Below are positions 47,793 through 56,338 of a DNA stretch of 64,000 nucleotides, piece after piece. The DNA is from Cnuibacter physcomitrellae. GTDB taxonomy: Bacteria; Actinomycetota; Actinomycetes; Actinomycetales; Microbacteriaceae. Below the pieces are notes generated by a model. The model saw nothing but the letters and a program-made list of their open reading frames with translations, had not been told where the DNA came from and did no database searches. Position 1 is the stretch's first letter, and each line of letters starts with the position of its first letter. The stretch covers positions 2,779,474-2,843,473 of the forward strand of contig NZ_BMHD01000001.1 in the NCBI RefSeq assembly GCF_014640535.1. Reading direction: 5' to 3'. The position numbers and the translations under genes were made by a program.

Positions 47793-48472
47793 GACTCGAC
47801 GACATCTGCCTCGTCAACAGCGACGTGACCGCATCCGACGACTTCTACCGCCTCGAGCTCGGCTTCGAGCGGCGGATGCGGAACGTGCGGTTCGTCGACT
47901 TCGTCTTCACGACCGGCCCGAGGATCGCGATGTGGATGCGGCCGAGCATCACCGAGACGGTCGGCTCGGTGTACCCGACGAGCCCGGGGCTGCCGTTCCG
48001 GGTCACGGTCGGCGACGGCGGCGGGGTCGACCGCGTCGCGATCGACCCGGACGGCTTCGCCACGGTCCTGACCCCGGGAGTCCCTCGCGTCACGGCGCTC
48101 GAGCTCGCGGTCTCCGACGTCGGTCGCACCGCGGCCTTCCTCTCGACGCTCGGGTTCGCACCCGCCCCAGGGCACGGCGCCGATGCGTTCGACGGGGGCG
48201 GACTGCCGATCGTGCTGACACCGCTCGCCGACGTGCCCCGCGATGACCGGGCCGCGCCCGACGGCTGGACCCGCAACGGCGGGCACGTGATGCTCGCGAT
48301 CGAGCTCGACACCGGAGACGCGGTCGACCGGGCGTACGCCGAGCTCGTCGCCCGCGGCCTGCAGCTCTCCGGCGAGCCCGCCGTGTACGAGTGGGGCGCC
48401 CGGTCGACCTACGCGGTCGATCCCGACGGCTTCATCTGGGAGATCTACGCCTGGGTGGAGGAGCCGCGATGA
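47789..48472 (+). CDS. VOC family (glyoxalase/dioxygenase fold) protein
   Basis: 227 residues with two vicinal-oxygen-chelate modules: 'LDDICLVNSDVTASDDFYRLELGFERR' and 'VTALELAVSDVGRTAAFLSTLGFAPAPG', ending 'ARSTYAVDPDGFIWEIYAWVEE' with the usual D-P-D-G-x-x-x-E metal end. The start overlaps the amidohydrolase stop (ATGA). VOC proteins include glyoxalases, epimerases and dioxygenases, so no reaction is assigned. It is probably a partner of the amidohydrolase. Confidence 0.85.
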   Translation: MRLDDICLVNSDVTASDDFYRLELGFERRMRNVRFVDFVFTTGPRIAMWMRPSITETVGSVYPTSPGLPFRVTVGDGGGVDRVAIDPDGFATVLTPGVPRVTALELAVSDVGRTAAFLSTLGFAPAPGHGADAFDGGGLPIVLTPLADVPRDDRAAPDGWTRNGGHVMLAIELDTGDAVDRAYAELVARGLQLSGEPAVYEWGARSTYAVDPDGFIWEIYAWVEEPR

Positions 48473-48577
48473 CCTGACCCGACGCCCTCACGCGCACCGA
48501 AGCAGCATCGCGGACCGCGCACCGCAGCACCACCGCATCCGAACCCTTCCGCACCACATCACCGATTGGACGTGATC

Positions 48578-49663
48578 ATGACCCACCGCACCACGCCTCG
48601 ACTCCTGCTCTCCGCGGGAGCCCTGCTCACCGCCGCCGTCGCCCTCGCCGGCTGTGCCAGCGCACCCGCCGGCTCCGGGGGATCGACCTCGGCCGGCGCC
48701 TCCTCCGACTTCCTGCCCTGCATCGTCTCGGACGAGGGCGGCTTCGACGACCAGAGCTTCAACCAGCTCGGTCTCCAGGGCGTCACCGACGCCGCGGAGG
48801 CGCTGGGCACGAAGCACATCGACGTCCAGTCGAGCTCGGAGACGGACTACGCGCCGAACATCTCCAACCTCGTCGACCAGGGCTGCACCGCGATCGTCAC
48901 CATGGGCTACGCCCTCGCGGCGGCGACGCAGGAGGCGGCGGACGCGAACCCCGACGTCGACTTCATCATGGTCGACGACAACACGGTCTCGGGCGACAAC
49001 ATCAAGAGCGTGATGTGGGACACGTCGCAGGCCGGCTTCCTCGTCGGCTACGCGGCGGCGGACTACACCACGAGCGGCAAGGTCGGCACCTACGGCGGCG
49101 CGCAGATCCCGCCGGTGACCCTGTACATGGACGGATTCGCGCGCGGCGTCGAGTACCACAACCAGGTCAAGGGCACGAACGTGCAGGTCGTCGGCTGGAA
49201 CCCCGACTCGCAGGAGGGTCTCTTCACGGGCAACTTCAGCGACATCAACGCCGCGAAGGTGCTCTCGCAGGGCATCCTCGACCAGGGTGTGGACGTGATC
49301 GTGCCGGTCGGCGGACCGATCTACCAGGGCGCTGCGCAGGCCATCCGCGAGTCGTCGAAGCCCATCGCCCTCGTCGGCGTGGACACCGACATGTACCTCA
49401 GCGACCCGGAGTACGACGACCTCTGGTTCACGTCGATCGCCCGTGACATGCCCAAGTCGATCTCCGAGGTGATCCAGAAGGCGGCCTCCGGGGAGTTCTC
49501 GAACGAGGAGTACGTCGGGGTGCTGTCGAACGGCGGTGTGCTGATGAGCCCGTTCCACGACTTCGAGTCGAAGGTCGCGCCGACCCTCCAGGGCGAGCTC
49601 GACGACATCCAGGCCCAGATCATCGACGGCACGATCACGATCGAGACGCCGTCGGCGCCCTAG
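48578..49663 (+). CDS. BMP/PnrA family nucleoside-binding lipoprotein
   Basis: 361 residues from the ATG at 48578. Lipobox 'AVALAGC' followed by a Ser/Gly linker. The mature part is a two-lobe periplasmic-binding fold of the basic membrane protein family ('FLPCIVSDEGGFDDQSFNQLGLQGVTDAA', 'NISNLVDQGCTAIVTMGYALAAATQEAA', 'YAAADYTTSGKVGTYGGAQIPPVTLYMDGFARGVEYHN'). Characterised members bind purine nucleosides for ABC import. No permease or ATPase genes follow, so these must be elsewhere. The next gene is a nucleoside hydrolase, which supports a nucleoside ligand. Confidence 0.9.
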   Translation: MTHRTTPRLLLSAGALLTAAVALAGCASAPAGSGGSTSAGASSDFLPCIVSDEGGFDDQSFNQLGLQGVTDAAEALGTKHIDVQSSSETDYAPNISNLVDQGCTAIVTMGYALAAATQEAADANPDVDFIMVDDNTVSGDNIKSVMWDTSQAGFLVGYAAADYTTSGKVGTYGGAQIPPVTLYMDGFARGVEYHNQVKGTNVQVVGWNPDSQEGLFTGNFSDINAAKVLSQGILDQGVDVIVPVGGPIYQGAAQAIRESSKPIALVGVDTDMYLSDPEYDDLWFTSIARDMPKSISEVIQKAASGEFSNEEYVGVLSNGGVLMSPFHDFESKVAPTLQGELDDIQAQIIDGTITIETPSAP

Positions 49664-49749
49664 CCGTGTCGCCGCGGGGTCCGGTGTCGTCTCACCGGGC
49701 CCCGCGGCATCCCCCCGCCCTCTCCTCTCTCTTCTGCGTGGAGGCAGTC

Positions 49750-50688
49750 ATGCGCGATCTCATCCTCATCACCGATCCCGGCCAGGAGCAGGCCGTCGCG
49801 ATCTGGACGATCCTCGCCTCGCCCGAGGACTTCCGAGTGCTCGGCGTCATCGCGAGCGCGGGCAACACCACGCTCGACAACACGGTCGCCAACGTGCACC
49901 GGGTGCTCGAGCTCGCCGGAGCCGACGACATCCCGGTCTTCAAGGGCGTCTCTCGACCTCTCGTACGGCCGTTGGTCACGGCCGCGCACGTTCACGGGGA
50001 GAGCGGGCTCGACGGGTACGTGTTCCCGCCCGTCCGGGGTGCCGCGCAGGAGGAGAGCGGGGTGCAGGCGCTGATCCGGATATGCCGGGCCGCGCCACCC
50101 GCATCCGTCACGATCGCTCAGTTCTCGAGCATGACGACCCTCGCGGTCGCGCTGACCGAGGCGCCCGACATCGCCGTACACATCCGCGAGGTCGTGATGA
50201 TGGCGGGCGCGTACTTCGAGGTGGGCAACATCACGCCCGCCGCCGAGTTCAACGTCTACGTGGATCCGCACGCCGCGTCCATCGTGCTCGAGTCGGGGCT
50301 TCCGCTCGTGATGCTCCCCCTCGACGTCACCCACCAGCTCCGGAACACCCGCGCCCGCCTCGACGCGTTCTCCGCCCTGGGCAACGAGGTGGGCAGGGCG
50401 GTGGATGCGCTGCTCACCTTCTCGGAGACGTTCGACCTCGAGAAGTACGGCTGGGACGGCGCACCCCTGCACGGGCCCGTCGTGCCGATGTACCTCCTGC
50501 GGCCCGAGCTGTTCCGGGGCAGGCGGATCAACGCACGGGTGGAGACCGGGTCCGAGCTCACGATGGGCATGCTCGTCGCGGACTGGTGGCACGTCACGGA
50601 TCTGCCGCGCAACGTCTGGTACGCCCGTGAGGTCGATGCCGAGCCGTTCTACCAGGAGCTCCTCGCCCGCATCGGGCGCCTGTCGTGA
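49750..50688 (+). CDS. Nucleoside hydrolase-like protein with altered metal motif
   Basis: 312 residues from the ATG at 49750 after GTGGAGGCAGTC. The fold is recognisable from 'LILITDPGQEQAVAIWTILASPEDFRVLGVIASAGNTTLDNTVANVHRVLELAG', 'VPVFKG'-like text, 'VVMMAGAYFEVGNITPAAEFNVYVDPHAA' and 'LTMGMLVADWW'. The family start DTDPGxDD reads ITDPGQEQ here: the first Asp is Ile, and the last two, which hold the ribose and calcium, are Glu and Gln. Catalysis may be changed or lost. Context (BMP lipoprotein before, kinase after) points to nucleoside or ribosyl-compound salvage. Confidence 0.82.
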   Translation: MRDLILITDPGQEQAVAIWTILASPEDFRVLGVIASAGNTTLDNTVANVHRVLELAGADDIPVFKGVSRPLVRPLVTAAHVHGESGLDGYVFPPVRGAAQEESGVQALIRICRAAPPASVTIAQFSSMTTLAVALTEAPDIAVHIREVVMMAGAYFEVGNITPAAEFNVYVDPHAASIVLESGLPLVMLPLDVTHQLRNTRARLDAFSALGNEVGRAVDALLTFSETFDLEKYGWDGAPLHGPVVPMYLLRPELFRGRRINARVETGSELTMGMLVADWWHVTDLPRNVWYAREVDAEPFYQELLARIGRLS

Positions 50689-50718
50689 ACGGACGGTGAT
50701 CGGAGGTAACGTCCTGGT

Positions 50719-51570
50719 GTGAAGATCCTCTCGATCCAGTCGGCCGTGGCGTACGGGCATGTGGGCAATTCGGCGGCGGTGTTCCCGCTGCAGCGCATCG
50801 GAGTCGAGGTGCTGCCCGTCTACACCGTGAACTTCTCGAACCACACCGGGTACGGGGCCTGGCGCGGGCCGCTGATCTCGCCCGACGACGTGCGCGACGT
50901 CATCACCGGCATCGAGGAGCGCGGAGTGTTCCCGCAGATCGACGTCGTGCTCTCGGGATACCAGGGCGGGACCGGGATCGGGGACGTCATCGTCGACGCG
51001 GTGAAGCGCGTGAAGGCCGCGAACCCGTCGGCGATCTACGCGTGCGACCCCGTGATGGGCAACGCGAAGTCGGGCTGCTTCGTGGCCCCCGAGATCCCCG
51101 ACCTCCTGCGCGACCGCGTCGTGCCGGTGGCCGATATCATCACGCCCAACCAGTTCGAGCTCGGCTACCTCACCGGGACCGAGCCCGCCTCGCTCGAGTC
51201 GACCCTGGAGTCGGTCGACCTCGCTCGGGCGATGGGACCGTCGACGGTGCTCGTGACGAGCGTCGAGCGCCCCGACCGCGAGCCGGAGACCATCGAGATG
51301 CTCGCGGTCGACGACGAGGGCGCCTGGATCGTGCAGACGCCGCTCATCCCCATCAAGGCCAACGGATCCGGCGACGTCACCGCGGCGCTGTTCACCGCCC
51401 ACTACCGCTCCACGGGGTCGGCGCAGGTGGCGCTCGAGCGCACGGCCTCGAGCGTGTACGACCTCATCGACGCCACCTATCGTTCGGGCGAGCGCGAGCT
51501 CCAGCTCGTCGAGACGCAGGACGCCTACGCCCACCCGCAGCTGCAGTTCGCCGCCCGCCGCGTCCGCTGA
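50719..51570 (+). CDS. pdxY: Pyridoxal kinase (PdxY-like)
   Basis: 283 residues from a GTG. Signatures: '[44 protein letters not shown]', 'YACDPVMGN', '[16 protein letters not shown]' and the phosphate-transfer motif '[19 protein letters not shown]' (GSGD). PdxY salvages pyridoxal to pyridoxal phosphate. It is 30 bases behind the nucleoside hydrolase on the same strand, so a role on a nucleoside-derived compound is conceivable, but the sequence fits PdxY best. Confidence 0.93.
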   Translation: MKILSIQSAVAYGHVGNSAAVFPLQRIGVEVLPVYTVNFSNHTGYGAWRGPLISPDDVRDVITGIEERGVFPQIDVVLSGYQGGTGIGDVIVDAVKRVKAANPSAIYACDPVMGNAKSGCFVAPEIPDLLRDRVVPVADIITPNQFELGYLTGTEPASLESTLESVDLARAMGPSTVLVTSVERPDREPETIEMLAVDDEGAWIVQTPLIPIKANGSGDVTAALFTAHYRSTGSAQVALERTASSVYDLIDATYRSGERELQLVETQDAYAHPQLQFAARRVR

Positions 51571-51611
51571 GCCCCGCTGCGCTCCCGTTCTGCCCGCCGT
51601 GCGCGGAGGGT

Positions 51612-51770
51612 GCGTCGAGTGCTCAGAATGCGCGCTATCTCCGCGGCGAGGCCGCAGTTTATGAGCAGTGGATGCGCGCAGGCCGGTGGAAGCGTCGAGT
51701 GCTCAGAATCAGCGCTACCTCTGCATGGATCGCGTGTTTATTGAGCAGTGGATGCGCGCTGAAGCTCGTG
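51612..51770 (+). repeat. Duplicated 80-bp non-coding unit
   Basis: Unit 1 (51612-51691) and unit 2 (51692-51770) both begin GCGTCGAGTGCTCAGAAT and both carry TGAGCAGTGGATGCGCGC about 50 bases later, with a similar but diverged middle. Within each unit TGCTCA and TGAGCA form inverted arms (51620-51625/51662-51667; 51700-51705/51742-51747). It lies in the 390-bp gap after pdxY. No coding potential was recognised. Confidence 0.8.
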
Positions 51771-51800
51771 GTGGTCTTGGGTGGATCTGCTGTCTCTGAG

Positions 51801-51823
51801 CCGCGGATGACGGGAATCCGCGG
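51801..51823. terminator. Short hairpin in the pdxY-DUF222 gap
   Basis: CCGCGGAT (51801-51808) and ATCCGCGG (51816-51823) are exact reverse complements around a 7-nt loop. It could end either of the two convergent genes. The remaining gap to 51960 shows nothing more. Confidence 0.5.
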
Positions 51824-51960
51824 GCATCGGGACGCTAGCGTGCGGGCTGCGGTGGGAGATGTGCGGCGGGCCCGTCATGTGTCCGCGAGGAGTAGCGGCG
51901 GGGCTGCGCGCGAGGTCGTTGTCGGGCGCACCAGCGGCTCGTCGGGCGGCGGGCGTGTGG

Positions 51961-53439
51961 TCAGAAGGGGGTGCGTTCGGGGAGGGGGCGTGGGGTGCGG
52001 ATGCGGGCGAGGACTCCACGGCCGCGCGCGGTCAGGGCCGGGCCGTTGTCTGGGTCGGGGTTGCTGGTGCGGGGCAGGGAGTTGTCGCTGATGGGTGGTG
52101 GTGGGTTCTCGCGATCGGGGGTGGTGGGCCGGTCGGAGTCCTGGGCGCGGGTGAGGATCGCGCGAGCGCGGAGGGCGGCGTCGGCGAGGTCTCGCTGGGG
52201 TGGCCGGGTCGTGGTGGTGCGGCCGAGGGGGCTGGTCCAGGTGAGGGTCCGGTCGGGATCTTGAGTCACATCCCAGTCGGTGGCGTGTTTGACACGATGG
52301 TGTCGGCGACACAGGTGGGCGAGGTTGTCGCGTGTGGTGCTGCCGCCGTCTTGCCACGCGGTGGTGTGGTCGGCGTCGGCGGTGATCGCTCGGCGGTTGC
52401 AGCCGGGAAAGCGGCACCGTTCGTCCTCGACCCGGAGGCGGCGCCGGAGCGCGGCGGGGAGCCGGTAGGAGGCCCGCCCGACGGAGACGATCTCTCCGGT
52501 GTCGGGTCGGGTGAGGACGCGGGTGAACGCGGGAGCTGCGGCGGCGAGTCTGCGGGCGGTGTCGGGGTCGACGGGTCCGTATCCGCTCAGCTCGCCCGGC
52601 TCCTCCGCCACGCCGGCGAGGGTGGTGGCGGGGACGGTGACCACGAGCTCCACCGCGGCGCCTCCGGTCGCGGCGGAGGTGCCGAGAAGGAGGTCGACTG
52701 CGGTGTCGGCGCGCAGCTGGGGGATCATGCGGGTCTCGTCCGGTTCCGCGGCCAGAGCGCGGGCGTGGTGGTGCAGGCGTGAATCGATCGCGAGGATGTC
52801 TTCGGCGCCGGCGTAGAGGTGCAGGTGGGCCATCCCGTCCCGATCCTCGCTGATCCAGGCGCTGCGTTCCTCGCGTGCTTGCCGGGCGCGGATGGTGAGG
52901 GAGTCGGGGTGCAGGCGTTCCCGCATCCTGCGAGCGAGATTGTCGAACCGCGCCGGGTTGAGCTGGACGGCGAGGGGGAGGACGGCGGCTTCGAACGCCT
53001 CCCACGTCTCGGCGGGGAGGGTGTTGAGGTGGGTGACGAGCTTGTGCACGTGCTGGCGGGAGATGTCGCCGCGGGCGAGTGCGTTCAGGGTCGTGGGCAG
53101 CGCGGTGATCGTCTCGGCGTCGCAGGTCTCTGCCGTGACGAAGCGCTCGGAGACGTTCAACGCGACCGCGACCTCCGCGGTCATGGAGCGGCGCTGCATG
53201 TCGCGCGCCTCGGTCACCCTGTCGGGGTGCAGGAGTGCAGCGAGCTCATCCGCGGTCTCGGCGAACTCCGCGAGTAGCCGGAGCCGTTCGGCGTGGAGTG
53301 CGGCCTCGGCTCGGCGGCCTTCCTCCAGTCGCGACAGGAGGACCCGCTGTCTCTCCTCCACGGCGACGACCGCGGGGTCGGAGGCGCGTGCGGGTTCGAA
53401 CCGGGGTGTCCGGGTCGTGGTACGCGTCTCCTCTGTCAT
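51961..53439 (-). CDS. DUF222/HNH endonuclease-domain protein (13E12 repeat family)
   Basis: 492 residues. An N-terminal DUF222 domain with long helices (residues about 20-300, 'ARDMQRRSMTAEVAVALNVSERFVTAETCDAETI') is followed by an HNH motif at about residues 355-400: 'CRFPGCNRRAITADADHTTAWQDGGSTTRDNLAHLCRRHHRVKH', with two CxxC-like zinc ligands and the HNH histidines. The C-terminus is a low-complexity Pro/Arg/Thr tail. These genes occur in many copies in Micrococcales and mycobacteria and are thought to be mobile or repetitive, but their biology is unclear. It stands alone, near a duplicated non-coding unit. Confidence 0.9.
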   Translation of the reverse strand: MTEETRTTTRTPRFEPARASDPAVVAVEERQRVLLSRLEEGRRAEAALHAERLRLLAEFAETADELAALLHPDRVTEARDMQRRSMTAEVAVALNVSERFVTAETCDAETITALPTTLNALARGDISRQHVHKLVTHLNTLPAETWEAFEAAVLPLAVQLNPARFDNLARRMRERLHPDSLTIRARQAREERSAWISEDRDGMAHLHLYAGAEDILAIDSRLHHHARALAAEPDETRMIPQLRADTAVDLLLGTSAATGGAAVELVVTVPATTLAGVAEEPGELSGYGPVDPDTARRLAAAAPAFTRVLTRPDTGEIVSVGRASYRLPAALRRRLRVEDERCRFPGCNRRAITADADHTTAWQDGGSTTRDNLAHLCRRHHRVKHATDWDVTQDPDRTLTWTSPLGRTTTTRPPQRDLADAALRARAILTRAQDSDRPTTPDRENPPPPISDNSLPRTSNPDPDNGPALTARGRGVLARIRTPRPLPERTPF

Positions 53440-53506
53440 GAGAGATACTCAACCAGAGGCCACCGACATTGGGACGGTGACCGGGTCAGGTGGGGAGAGG
53501 GATTCC

Positions 53507-53713
53507 TCAGCGCTGGCGGGAGAGGGCGATGGCGCCGGCGATCGCGAAGTAGAGGCCGCCGGCGAGGGGAGCGATGACGAGCCACCAGAAGTGGATGCCG
53601 TACTCGTGGTGGGCCTGCGAGATCGCGAGCGGGATGCAGAGGACGCCCACCACGATGAAGACGATCCCGAGGATGAGGCTGAGCCGGGGACGGCCGGGCG
53701 TGAGCGAACGCAT
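53507..53713 (-). CDS. Small two-helix membrane protein
   Basis: 68 residues from the ATG at 53713. Two hydrophobic helices ('LSLILGIVFIVVGVLCIPLAIS' and 'WWLVIAPLAGGLYFAIAGAIALS') separated by a short loop with 'HHEYGIHF'. No family recognised. Longer upstream frames overlap the divergent EAL gene's promoter and are unlikely. Confidence 0.65.
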   Translation of the reverse strand: MRSLTPGRPRLSLILGIVFIVVGVLCIPLAISQAHHEYGIHFWWLVIAPLAGGLYFAIAGAIALSRQR

Positions 53714-53876
53714 GCGCTCACCGTACCGGCGAGGCCACCGGCCTGCCGCCCGTCCGGACGAGGACGCGCCGAAGGGGTGCGATACTTGTGGTGATCTCTT
53801 GCCGACCCGGTCTCTCGCGATCACTCCTCGTCGCATCCGTCGGCGGGGTCTCACCGTGCCACTGCAGGAGCGCTCC

Positions 53877-55511
53877 ATGACCCACATCGTGCACGCTCCC
53901 GACGACCCCCTGTTCGAGCTGCTGGTCGACGCGATCACCGACTACTCCATCTACCTGCTCTCGCCGACGGGCATCATCCAGAGCTGGAACAACGGAGCGA
54001 AGCGGATCAAGGGGTACGAGGCCGCCGAGATCGTCGGCACCTCCTTCCGCCGCTTCTTCACCCCCGAGGATCGGGATGCGGATGAGCCCGGTCGCATCCT
54101 GCGGGCCGTCGAGACCTCGGGGCGCGTCGAGACCGAGGGCTGGCGCGTGCGGAAGGACGGCACCCGGTTCTGGGCGAACGTCATCGTGTCGCAGGTGCGG
54201 CGGCCGACGGGCGAGCTCCTCGGCTACGCCAAGATCACCCGCGACGTCACCCAGCAGCGCGAGATCCGCGAGGCCCTCGACAGGACCGTGCGCACGGATG
54301 CGCTCACCGGCATCGCGAACCGCACCCAGTTCTTCGAGTCGTTCGGGGAGCTGATCGCATCGGCGACCGGACGCGTCGCGGTCGCCGTCATCGGACTCGA
54401 TCGGTTGAAGCTCGTCAACGACGAACACGGCCACCCCATCGGCGACCTGCTGCTCCGGACCCGCGCCGCCGATCTCGTGCAGGCACTCGACGACCCGCGG
54501 AGCGTCGCGGCCAGGCTGGGTGGCGACCAGTTCGTCTGCGCGATCCCGTTCGACACGGCCACCGAGCTCTCCGCCGTGCTCGACCGCGTGGGAGCGGCCT
54601 TCAGCACCCCCTTGCCCGTCGGGCAGGACTACGTCTCGACGACCGCATCCGTGGGAGTCGCCGTCCATCCCGACGACGCGACCGACGTCGACCACCTGCT
54701 GATCGACGCCGACCTCGCGATGAGCCGCGCCAAGCGCACGCTGACCGCAGGGCCCCAGTTCTTCACCGCCGAGCTCGACGACGCGATGCGCTCGCGACGC
54801 TACATGGCCCACGAGCTGAGCAGCGCCCTCGCCCGCGGACAGATGCGGCTCGTCTACCAGAACCAGGTGCGCGTCTCAGACGGCGTCGTCGTCGGACGTG
54901 AGGCACTGCTGCGATGGGACCACCCGCGGCTAGGGTCGGTGAGCCCGGGCGTCTTCATCCCCCTCGCCGAGGCGACGAACGACATCATCGTCATCGGCGA
55001 CTGGGTGCTGACGGAGGCGTGCACCCAGGCCGCCGTCTGGACGGACGGACTGCGCGTCGCCGTGAACGTGTCTCCGGCGCAGGTCGCCCGCGACACCTGG
55101 GTCGACGAGCTCCGTCGTGCCCTCGAGGTGTCGGGGCTGCCGCCCGAGCGACTCGAGATCGAGGTCACCGAGTCGGCCCTGCTCAACCAGACCCCCGACA
55201 CGCTGCGACACCTGATGGACGCACAGGCCCTCGGCGTCAGCATCGCGCTCGACGACCTCGGGGCCGGATACTCGTCGCTCGGGACCCTGCTGTCGTTCCC
55301 CTTCGACAAGATCAAGATCGACCGCGCCCTGATCGCCCGCTACCCCGAGGACGTCCGGGCGCCGAGCGCCCTGCGCGCCATGCTCACCCTCGGACACACG
55401 CTGCCCGCGCAGGTGCTCGTCGAAGGCGTCGAGACCCTCGACCAGCTGCGCCTGATCGAGCAGCAGGGCTTCGACGAGGCCCAGGGCTACCATCTCCACC
55501 GCCCTCAGTGA
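53877..55511 (+). CDS. PAS-GGDEF-EAL protein, probable c-di-GMP phosphodiesterase
   Basis: 544 residues from the ATG at 53877 after GCAGGAGCG. A PAS domain (about residues 15-135: 'AITDYSIYLLSPTGIIQSWNNGAKRIKGY', PAC end 'GELLGYAKITRDVT') is followed by a GGDEF domain in which the site reads 'RLGGDQFV' and the first metal Asp is replaced ('VIGLDRLKLVND'), so cyclase activity is doubtful. The EAL domain keeps 'REALLRWDHP', 'VNVSPAQ', 'EIEVTESALL', 'LDDLGAGYSSL', 'IKIDRALI' and 'LVEGVET'. It should hydrolyse c-di-GMP in response to a PAS-sensed signal. No transmembrane region: a cytosolic sensor. Confidence 0.92.
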   Translation: MTHIVHAPDDPLFELLVDAITDYSIYLLSPTGIIQSWNNGAKRIKGYEAAEIVGTSFRRFFTPEDRDADEPGRILRAVETSGRVETEGWRVRKDGTRFWANVIVSQVRRPTGELLGYAKITRDVTQQREIREALDRTVRTDALTGIANRTQFFESFGELIASATGRVAVAVIGLDRLKLVNDEHGHPIGDLLLRTRAADLVQALDDPRSVAARLGGDQFVCAIPFDTATELSAVLDRVGAAFSTPLPVGQDYVSTTASVGVAVHPDDATDVDHLLIDADLAMSRAKRTLTAGPQFFTAELDDAMRSRRYMAHELSSALARGQMRLVYQNQVRVSDGVVVGREALLRWDHPRLGSVSPGVFIPLAEATNDIIVIGDWVLTEACTQAAVWTDGLRVAVNVSPAQVARDTWVDELRRALEVSGLPPERLEIEVTESALLNQTPDTLRHLMDAQALGVSIALDDLGAGYSSLGTLLSFPFDKIKIDRALIARYPEDVRAPSALRAMLTLGHTLPAQVLVEGVETLDQLRLIEQQGFDEAQGYHLHRPQ

Positions 55512-55576
55512 CGCGCAAGGGTCTCGCCGGGAGGGGCGGAGCGGCCTAGGGTCGGGAGCCTCAGCGGAGGAGGATC

Positions 55577-56338
55577 GTGCGGACCGAGCGAGTGGGCGAC
55601 CTGGTGTTCGGCGTGGTCGGGGCGGGCGCGGAGATCGGCGCCGTCCCGCCGGAGATCGTGCTGATCCACGGGATCGGGGTGTCGCACCGGTACTTCGAGC
55701 GCCTGCACCGGCGACTCGGGCGTGAGGCGCGCGTCGTGGCGATCGACCTCCCGGGGTTCGGCGGTCTGCCGAAGCCGCACTGGAATCCGACGATCGGCGA
55801 GATGGCCGCGGCCCTGGCCGAGGTGCTCGACCGTCTCGAGGTCGGGCATGCCGTGCTCGTCGGCCAGTCGATGGGATCGCAGTGGGTCACCGAGCTCGCT
55901 GTGCAGCGCCCGGATCTCGCGTCGCACGTCGTGCTGATCGGGCCCGTCAGCGACGAACGCCACCGGACGCCCCTCTCCCAAGGCGTCGCGCTCCTCGCCG
56001 ACATCCTGCGAGAGCCGCCGAGATCGAACCTCATCGTCCTCACCGACTACCTGCGCTGCGGGCCGCGCTGGTTCGGCGCCCAGTTGCGGTGGATGCTCTC
56101 CTACCGTCTCGAGGACGCCGTCGAGCGACTGACCGTCCCCCTCCTCGTCCTCCGCGGCGCGCGAGACCCCATCGCCGGGATGCGGTGGTGCAGAGGACTC
56201 CGCGACCGAGCCCCCGAGGCCGGCCTCGTGCTCGTGCCCAGGGCGCCCCACAACGCCCAGACCACGGCGCCCGTGGCCGTGGCCTCCGCCCTCCTCGCCT
56301 TCGTGGCGGCGCATCCCGCGGTCAGGGACGCGGCGTGA
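55577..56338 (+). CDS. Alpha/beta hydrolase
   Basis: 253 residues from a GTG. The oxyanion region 'IVLIHGIGVSHRYFERL', the nucleophile elbow 'LVGQSMGSQWV', the Asp in 'LRGARDPIAG' and the His in 'VPRAPHNAQ' give a complete triad. Substrate unknown; the fold covers esterases, C-C hydrolases and haloperoxidases. The stop overlaps the start of the next hydrolase (GTGA), so the two are coupled. Confidence 0.9.
   Translation: MRTERVGDLVFGVVGAGAEIGAVPPEIVLIHGIGVSHRYFERLHRRLGREARVVAIDLPGFGGLPKPHWNPTIGEMAAALAEVLDRLEVGHAVLVGQSMGSQWVTELAVQRPDLASHVVLIGPVSDERHRTPLSQGVALLADILREPPRSNLIVLTDYLRCGPRWFGAQLRWMLSYRLEDAVERLTVPLLVLRGARDPIAGMRWCRGLRDRAPEAGLVLVPRAPHNAQTTAPVAVASALLAFVAAHPAVRDAA

Noticed and set aside
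51612-51770. 80-bp duplication as a CRISPR or tRNA/attachment site
   Set aside because: Only two units, no unique spacers, no tRNA-like cloverleaf, no integrase in the vicinity.
51961-53439. DUF222/HNH gene as evidence of a prophage or homing intron
   Set aside because: No phage structural genes, integrase or reverse transcriptase around it, and the HNH is fused to DUF222 as in the chromosomal 13E12-type family.
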